Source: Morchella semilibera (lineage: Eukaryota > Ascomycota > Pezizomycetes > Pezizales > Morchellaceae). Taken from it: a stretch of DNA of 64,000 bases. The notes under the pieces were generated by a model, which was given only the letters and a program-made list of their open reading frames with translations, made no database searches and had not been told where the DNA came from. The stretch lies in NCBI GenBank assembly GCA_009192285.1, contig CM018603.1, forward strand, positions 620,001 through 684,000, read 5' to 3'. Below are positions 56,915 through 64,000 of the stretch, piece after piece. Both the position numbers and the translations under genes were made by a program. The stretch's first letter is position 1. Each line of letters opens with the position of its first letter.

Positions 56915-58295
56915 TGTCCCGGCATCTTGGCATTGGTCCTGAGTGTTTGGTAGTCGAAGCACTGTTGTGGTGGTTTAGGTATCGCTAAGCGAGGAAGGGG
57001 TGGGCTGAGGAGGGGGTGTCGTCATTAGGTTCAATGAGGTTTGATGGCGTGATGGATTTGTAATACAAAGAACAGAGATGATGGGGAGGAATACAAGGTG
57101 TGGTTGCGATAGATTTCTATGGGTTTCTATGAGCTGAGGTATGAGTAATAGAGGACTGGTGGAGGAGAGGTGTTAAACAGTGGTGATAGATGTTTTCCTT
57201 AGTTCTTTCTTTCTGTTCTCTCTGTCTCATCTTCCTGTTATCTCAGTACATAGGAATATACTCCTATTTCCAAGCCATAGTTCCTTGCCTCCAAGATCCT
57301 ATCCTCTTTAAGAGGAAAACTCATAGTACCTCTCATCGTTCCCGTTGACTCGGAGGTCCATCCAGTCCTCACTCTCTCTGTTCTACGTCCTTGCGCCATT
57401 GCCTTTGCCGTTGCCGTCGCCCGTGCCAATGCCTGTGCCTGTCCGGTATTTGCCCTGTCTTCGTCGGTCTCCTCGTTGCGTAGGCTGTGCTCCTCGAGCC
57501 CTTCTGCGTCATCATTGTCATCTTCTACTTTGCGTCGGGTTACTCTGTCACACTAAGACGAGACCACCCATACTCGACCCGCACAGTACAAGTTCCTCAC
57601 ACTATAGTTTACTATGACTTCCCCGGCCACCAATGAATTTGATTATCAAAAGCTCCATACGGATCTCGAAGGGTTCTTTGTTACTCACTCTGAAGTGGAC
57701 CCCGCTGCAATGGAAGAAGCAAATCAAGCGTATCCCCTCCTCCAAAGAGCGCACAGAGTGGTCCAGCAATATGCGATCGACCTCACTACTCACTACTCCG
57801 AAACAGAACAAGGCCGGGCCGAGTTCTATAAGGAAATTTAGGGATTACGAGCTAAGATCAAGAAGTTGCAAGAAGGAGTCAAGGGAGGTTTAGAGGAGCT
57901 CCATGACGACTTAACCAAGCCATCCAAGTCAGAGAAACTCCCCGACCCGGAGAAATACTGGGGCAATCGCAAGAACCTCAGGACCTTTTAGAGACAACTA
58001 CAAATTAAGCTTACGGCCAACCTCGATCAGTTCCCTACCTCAGCACAACAACTTGCGTATTCTATTTCTCGATTGGAAGGAGCGGCGGCGGATCAATTTC
58101 TTGTTTATATTAACGGTGAAGGAATCGCTCTTGATTTGATGGTGGAGTTTTAAAATTTTGAATAATGCTTTTGGGGATCCGGTTCGCGCGGCCACTGCTA
58201 CCCGTAACCTGAGAGAGATTAGACAACGCAAACTTTCCTTTTCCGATTATTTTGCAGAGTTCCAGCGGCATGCTACCTTCTCTGAGTTCAACCAG
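56915..58295 (+). mobile_element. Fragment E of a chromovirus of the A family: 5' LTR and part of gag
   Basis: Family 1 LTR 56915-57552 followed by CTAAGACGAGACCACCC as in A, then gag from 57614 (ATGACTTCCCCGGCC) to 58295 with several breaks. It stops where the inverted LTR of C1 starts. Its sequence shows what the sites looked like before B and the solo family 3 LTR entered element A. Confidence 0.85.
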
Positions 58296-60456
58296 TGTAA
58301 CGGAGTAACCCGACGCAAAGAAGAAGATGACAATGATGAAGGAAAAGGACTCGAGGAGTACAGCCAAAGCGACGAGGAGACCGACGAAGACAATGGCAAC
58401 ACCGGGCAGGCACAAGCACAGGCACCGGCGAAGGCAAAGGCAAGGGCAAAGGCACAGGAGCACAAGGCAGGGAGAGTGAGGACCAGATGTGCCTCAACGA
58501 GAACGATGAGAGGTACCATGAGTCTCCTCTTGTCAGAGGATCAAGTATATGGTACGAGAGGCTATGGCTTAGAAATAGGAGTTGATTCCTATGTACCGAG
58601 ATAACAGGAAGACGAGACAGAGAGAAAAGAAAGACAGAACTAAGGAAAACATCTAACCCCGATATCTAACACTTCAAGTTCCCCTCCACCAGTCCGCTAT
58701 GACTCATACATCAGTTCATAGAAACTCACTGAAACCCGTCGCACCCACACCTCGTATTCCTCCCCACTATCTCCGCTATTCAAGTTTACATTACCAATCC
58801 ATCACGCCATCGAACCTCCTACAACCGAATGACGACAACCTTCTTTAGCACACCCCTTCCTCGCTTAACCATTCCTCAACAATTACAACAGTGCTTCGAC
58901 TACCGAACCCTCGGGACCGATGCCAAGATGCCGGGACAGATCAGGTCCCCTCCTAGGGCCTAGCTCCTGATAGGCCGAGGTTTCGAAGAATATTGATCAT
59001 GAAAAACCTTTCAGAGTTCAGGGCTATGTTCAAGATCGTTCGATGGCTGCCAGGAAGGTTTCTCATATCCAACATATTTAACCAAATACTCTACTCACCG
59101 TCCTCTCTTCCTAGAATCCAATATCTCCGCAACTTCCCATTCAGTCTCCCCTTCAACCTCCACTGATGGGGGTGGTTCAACAATTTGTCCTGGAACAGGA
59201 TCATTCATCGTCGGCGATAGCAATGAAACATGAAATACCGGATGTATTTTCATGGAGGTAGGTAATTCTAACTCATATGCATAAGGACTCACGATTCTTT
59301 TGACCAGGTAGGGACCAATTTGCTTCCAGTTGAGTTTCTTCGAGGGTCGCTTTGTTTCAATATTTCGGGTAGAAAGCCAGACGGAATCGCCAACAGCATA
59401 ACGAGGTGCCGGAGTCCGATGTAGATTTGCTATCTCATCCTGTATCTTTTGAGCCCTGAACATTTCGCTCTTCAGGAAGTCAAAAACCCGGGACATCTCC
59501 CTTGCCAGCCCATTAGCCTGATCCTCATTCACCGTCTTTCCATGTCGTAGCGGGCCAAAGATCATTCGAAAATGTCTTCCATAGTTTGCTTGGAAGGGGG
59601 ACATATTGGTGGTTTCGGAAATATGATTATTAGTATCAAACTCAGCAAGAGGAAGAAAATTAGTCCAATCATCTTGTTGGTAGGAAACATAGCTGCGCAA
59701 ATATTGCTCCATAATCTCATTGGTTCTTTCTGTTTGTGTATCGGTCTAAGGATAAAATGCAGTAGAATATCACGGGGCAATTTCTAACCGATCGCAAAGG
59801 GCTTTCCAGAACTCAGCCGTAAACTGTGTCCCTCGATCCGAAACAATAGTCTCTGGCAACCCACGTAATTTCCATACTTGCTCCAGGTATAAACGAGACA
59901 GATCTCTGGCATTAACATTCTCTGTTGTGGGAATCAAATGCTTCATCTTTGTTAACCGATCCACTACCACTAGTATGGCATTAAACCCATTACTCTCCGG
60001 GAGTCCGGTTACAAAATCCATGGTAATATCCGACCAAGGTCTCTTAGGTACTGATAGCGGTCGCAGAACTCCTTGAGGAGGATTATGGCTCGTTTTGCTC
60101 CGCCGACACGTATGGCAATTGTGAACATAGCGGTCTGTATATTTCCGCATAGTCGGCTAATAGTAGTTCCGGCTCAGGAGTTCCAATGTCTTTGATCGTC
60201 CAGGGTGTCCGGCAGAAGGTTTGTCATGATATTTCCGTAGCAGATAGAGCTTGAGTTCATCATAGTCAGGAACATAGAGTGTGTTCCGATAAAGCAGTAA
60301 CCCCTCCTCGCCTTCCTTGCACTCAGCCAACGAAATGTCTTTCGATTGTCGAACGCCATCCCGGAGCATAGATAGAACTTTACTTGGAAAGCTGTCACAC
60401 TGGTAAGCTTTGTTAAATAAATCAAGTACGGGAGACGATACTTCAGCGGGTTCATT
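58296..60456 (-). mobile_element. Chromovirus C1 (A family), minus strand: 3' LTR and 3' part of pol, broken
   Basis: LTR at 58296-58938 (plus strand TGTAACGGAG...GCCGGGACA); pol end from about 59000 to 60456: integrase zinc finger (CHTCRRSK), core (TMDFVTGLPESNG, SDRGTQFT) and C-terminal integrase region, with a decayed chromodomain end. Match breaks at 60456 where the LTR of C2 begins. About four to six breaks. The rest of C1 may lie beyond C2, outside the window. Confidence 0.83.
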
Positions 60457-63400
60457 TGTATGACGGAGTAACCCGACGCAAAGAAGAGGATGACAATGAT
60501 GACGCGGAAGGATTCAAGGAACACAGCCACGCGACGAAGAGACCGATGAAGACAGAGACAACACCGGGCAGGTACAAGCACAGGCACCGGCAAAGGCAAA
60601 GGCAAGAGCAAGGGCACAAGAGCACAGGGCAGAGAAAGTGAGGACCAGATAGACCTCAACGAGATCGATGAGAGGTACTATGGGTTTCCTCTTTAGAGGA
60701 CAGAATCTTGAGTACGAAAAACTATAGCTTGAGAATAGGAATAGATTCCTATGTATCGAGATAACAGGAAGACGAGACAGGGAGAAAAGAAAGAAAGGAC
60801 TAAGGAAAACTTCTATCCCCCCTATTTAACACACCTCCTCCACCAGTCCGCTATGACTCACTCCTTCGCTCATAGAACCCCATAGAAACCCATCGCTACC
60901 ACACCTCGTATTCCTCCCCACCATCTCCGTTATTTACATTACCAATCCATCACGCCATCGAACCTCCTAGAACCCGATGACGACACCCCCTCCTCAGCAT
61001 ACCTCCTCCTCGCTTATCATTACTCCATTAACCACGACAGCGCTTCGACTACCGAACCCTCGGGACCAATATCAAGACGCCGAGACAGATCAGGTCCCCT
61101 CCTAGGGCCTAGCTCCTGATAAGCCGAGGTTTCGAAGGATATTGATCATTAAAAACTTCTCCAAGTTCAGGACTATGTTCAAGATCGTCCGACGGCTGCC
61201 AGGAAGGTTCCTCGTATCCAACATATCTAACCAAATACTCCACCCGCCGTCCCCTCTTCCTAGAATCCAATATCTCTGCAACTTCCCATTCCGTCTCCCC
61301 TTCAACCTCCACCGGTGGGGGTGGTCCCGCAATTTGTCCTGGCACAGGATCATTCATCACCGGCGATAGTAGTGAAACATGAAATACCGGATGTATTTTC
61401 ATGGAGGTAGGTAATTCCAACTCATAAGCATAGGGACTCACAATTCGTTTAACCAAATATGGACCGATTTGCTTCCAGTGGAGTTTCTTTGAGGGTCGCT
61501 TTGTTTCAATATTTCTAGTGGAAAGCCAGACAGAATTACCGACCGCATATCGAGGTGCTGAAGTACGGTGTAAATTGGCCATTTCCTCCTGTATCTTCTG
61601 AGCCCTAAACATCTCGCTCTTCAAGAAATCAAAGACTTGGGACATCTCCCTTGCCAACCCATTTGCTTGGTCCTCATTCACCGTCTGCCCGTGTTGTAAT
61701 GGTCCAAATGTCATTCTCGGATGTCTCTCATAGTTAGCCTGAAAGGGGGACATATTAGTAGTCTCAGAGATGTGATTATTGGTAGCGAACTCAGCAAGAG
61801 GTAGAAAATCAGCCCAATTATCCTGTTGATACAATACATAGCTGCGGAGGTACTGTTCTATAACCGTATTGGTCCTTTCCGTTTGTCCATCTGTTTGAGG
61901 ATGAAAGGCAGTTGAATATCGGGGTGCAATCTCTAAACGATCACAGAGAGTTTTCCAAAACTCAGCGGTAAACTGTATCCCTCGATCAGAGACAATAGTC
62001 TCTGGTATCCCATGGAGCTTCCATACTTGTTCCAGGTATAGAAGAGACAGATCTCTGGCATTAACATTCTCCGTGGTGCCGATAAGGTGTTTCATTTTCG
62101 TCAAACGATCCACCACTACCAGAATAGCATTAAATCCATTGTTATATCTGTCCAGGGCCCCTTGGGTACCGATAGTGGACGCAGAACTCCTTGTAGGGGA
62201 TTATGGTTCGCTTTATTCCGTCGACAAGTATGGCAATTTTGAATATAACGGTCTGTATATTTCCGCATGGTCGGCCAATAATATTCTCGACTCAGGAGTT
62301 CTAACATTTTTGATCTGCCTGAATGTCCCGCTGAAGGTTTATCGTCATATTCTCGCAATAAGTAGAGCTTGAGTTTGTCATGGTTGGGGACATAGTGTAA
62401 ATTCCGGTAAAGCAACAACCCCTCCTCATTCTCCTTGCATTCCGCCAAAGATATTTCTTTCGATTGTTGGATGCCATCACGGAGCATGGATAGGATCTTA
62501 TTAGGAAAAACTATCGAGCTGGTAAGCCTTCAAGTTGTTAAATAAATCCAGTACTAGTATGGGAGACGATCCTTCAGCGGGTTCATTTGTCAAAGAACCC
62601 GCTAACAAACCTATCTTTGAATCTAAGTTCTCCTTCTTCAACACCACTCTGCTCTGTTGCTCCAACCTTTCGTCCCCTTCCTTCGGTAAATCCTTGGGCC
62701 TCCTTGTCAAAATATCCAGTTTCCTTCCCTGCTTCCCCGGCCTATACTGAATAACAAAGTTAAATCAAGACAAAAACTCCGCCCAACGGGTTTGACGTCG
62801 ATTCAGCAATTTAGTTGACTATCACGGAGCGAAGTGGAGTTCAGGGCGGAGCAAGCCAAGGTACACTACCTAGGTGGGACGTAACCGTAATATCCGAGGC
62901 GGGGCGAGACTATGGGGCGAGGCGAAGTACGAGGTAGAGAACCGAATATATTCTAAAGACTACAAACTCCTGAAGATAGGAAGGTTGCGTGAAGAGAAAA
63001 GAAGAGAAAAGAACTATCTACAAGCGAGGACGAAGCCTCCATATATACACCACATATTAGTCCGATGACTCATCCGAGTAACCCTGTACAGAACCCCATA
63101 GAATCCCCCAAGACATCCGCGTATCCTATCGCCGAGCTTACATATCCTTATTCCCTATTACTGAAACCGTATCTCCGATCCGAACCCCTGTAACCGAATC
63201 CCATAGAACATAAGAGAACTCCTGACTAATCCCTCTTCCCGCAACATCGCCATAGTACATTCCACGCCGTGATATTGACATAAAGTACTTAAGATTGCGA
63301 TGGTCTGTGAGTACCTTGACTTGGAATTGAGCTGTCTCCAAGTGAGGTCTCCATTCCTCGAAACAACGAATAATGGCCAGTAATTCTGTGTCATAGATTT

Positions 63401-64000
63401 CATAATTGAATTCCGCCGGCGAGTATGTGTTGGAGAAAAAAGCAACTGGGTGGAGTATTCCTTTATCGTCCCGTTGTAATAATATTCCTGCCGACATATA
63501 GTCTGACGTATCTGTTTCCACAATAAATTCCTTCTCAGGATCCGGGTGCATCAATACTGGAGCAGTGGAAAAGGCAGTCTTAAGGCTTTGGAAAGCTTGT
63601 TCAACCTTCTGGGTCCACTCAAATCGCACATGTTTTTTCGTCAAAGCAGTCAGTGGCCGAGCCACTCAGGAGTAAGCATAAATAAAATGTCGATAAAAAT
63701 TGGCAAACCCAAGAAACTCCTGAACCTCCTTCACTGTCTTTGGCGCCTCCCAGTCCACAATTGTCTGTACCTTAGCAGGGTCCATCTTTATTCCCCCAGG
63801 GGTCAAAATCATGCCCAAATATTTGGTTTCCTGCACACTAAATTCACACTTTTCGGGCTTCAGGTGGACCTCATTGGCCTCCAAGGCTTCCAGTACTTAC
63901 TGCATATCCTGTTGGTGTTGCTCCAGGGTTTCCGAATAAATGAGAATATCGTCAAGGTAAGCAGTAGTACAATGGTCCAGAAAGGGCCGGAGGATATCAT
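60457..64000 (-). mobile_element. Chromovirus C2 (A family), minus strand: 3' LTR and pol, continues past the window end
   Basis: LTR at 60457-61087. pol is read leftward from 64000: RT end, RNase H (VETDTSDYMSAG near 63510), then a family 4 insertion (62820-63274), integrase (CHTCRRNK near 62210, SDRGIQFTA near 61970, HPQTDGQTERTN near 61890) and a well preserved chromodomain (RRVEYLVRYVGYEEPSWQP near 61190). About four or five breaks in the visible part. It probably inserted into C1, since C1 pol stops exactly at its LTR. Confidence 0.85.
62820..63274 (-). repeat. Solo LTR-like element, family 4 (455 bp), target duplication TTGAC, in C2
   Basis: Plus strand TATCACGGAGCGAAG...CACGCCGTGATA; TTGAC at 62815-62819 and 63275-63279. 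It splits the RNase H region of C2. Perfect duplication, so the youngest family 4 copy here. Confidence 0.92.

Noticed and set aside
58158-58604. Open frame of 148 codons crossing from gag into an LTR
   Set aside because: Accidental join of a broken gag end and the inverted LTR; the Gln-Ala and Lys-Ala runs are the LTR hexamer repeat.

Overview
The window looks like a transposon-rich chromosomal region of a filamentous ascomycete (Pezizomycotina). Short spliceosomal introns (about 40-80 nt) interrupt the host genes, and those genes are fungal: a uracil-DNA glycosylase, an NDR-family AGC kinase and a conserved fungal protein of unknown function. The mobile elements are Ty3/gypsy chromoviruses, a Tad1-like LINE with RNase H, and pogo/Fot1, Tc1/mariner and Plavaka DNA transposons. 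The sequence alone does not fix the class; the Plavaka element and DUF6532-like gene make a Pezizomycetes-like host plausible, but this is a guess.

Layout. 1-1.55 kb: minus-strand host gene with two apparent one-base frameshifts. 2.8-7 kb: two Tc1/mariner remnants and several solo LTRs. 7.0-12.55 kb: a decayed Ty3/gypsy element (D) cut off inside its integrase. 12.55-23.6 kb: GC-rich short-motif DNA at both ends encloses an intact six-exon gene with a DUF6532-like domain (13.0-15.4 kb, minus), a decayed minus-strand ORF of unknown function (16.0-18.2 kb) and a broken Plavaka transposase (19.7-23.2 kb, plus). I propose this block is one large cargo-bearing Plavaka-type transposon. 23.6-32.6 kb: LTR inside LTR, with a nearly whole 5.9 kb LINE in the inner one. 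32.8-49.1 kb: a pogo/Fot1 transposon with matching terminal inverted repeats and TA target duplication; its roughly 2.4 kb of own sequence is split by a solo LTR and by a 12.9 kb chromovirus (A), which in turn holds a 6.2 kb chromovirus (B) and another solo LTR. 49.8-54.0 kb: the convergent host pair kinase / UNG1, both apparently intact. 54.7-64 kb: LTR fragments, a truncated LINE copy, a gag fragment (E) and two minus-strand chromoviruses (C1, C2), the last running off the window.

Four LTR families can be told apart by their ends. Family 1 (about 635 bp, TGTCCCGG...CGTCACA) belongs to A, C1, C2 and E. Family 2 (about 1010 bp, TGTTACGG...CCCTAATA) belongs to D. Family 3 (about 540 bp, TATCACGG...CCGTTAGA) belongs to B. 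Family 4 (about 455-505 bp, TATCACGG...CCGTGATA) appears only as solo copies here. Five-base target duplications at many copies let the order of insertions be read directly.

The host genes are housekeeping or signalling functions: base-excision repair (UNG1), a morphogenesis or cell-cycle kinase (NDR) and an unknown protein. No tRNA, rRNA or CRISPR array was seen.
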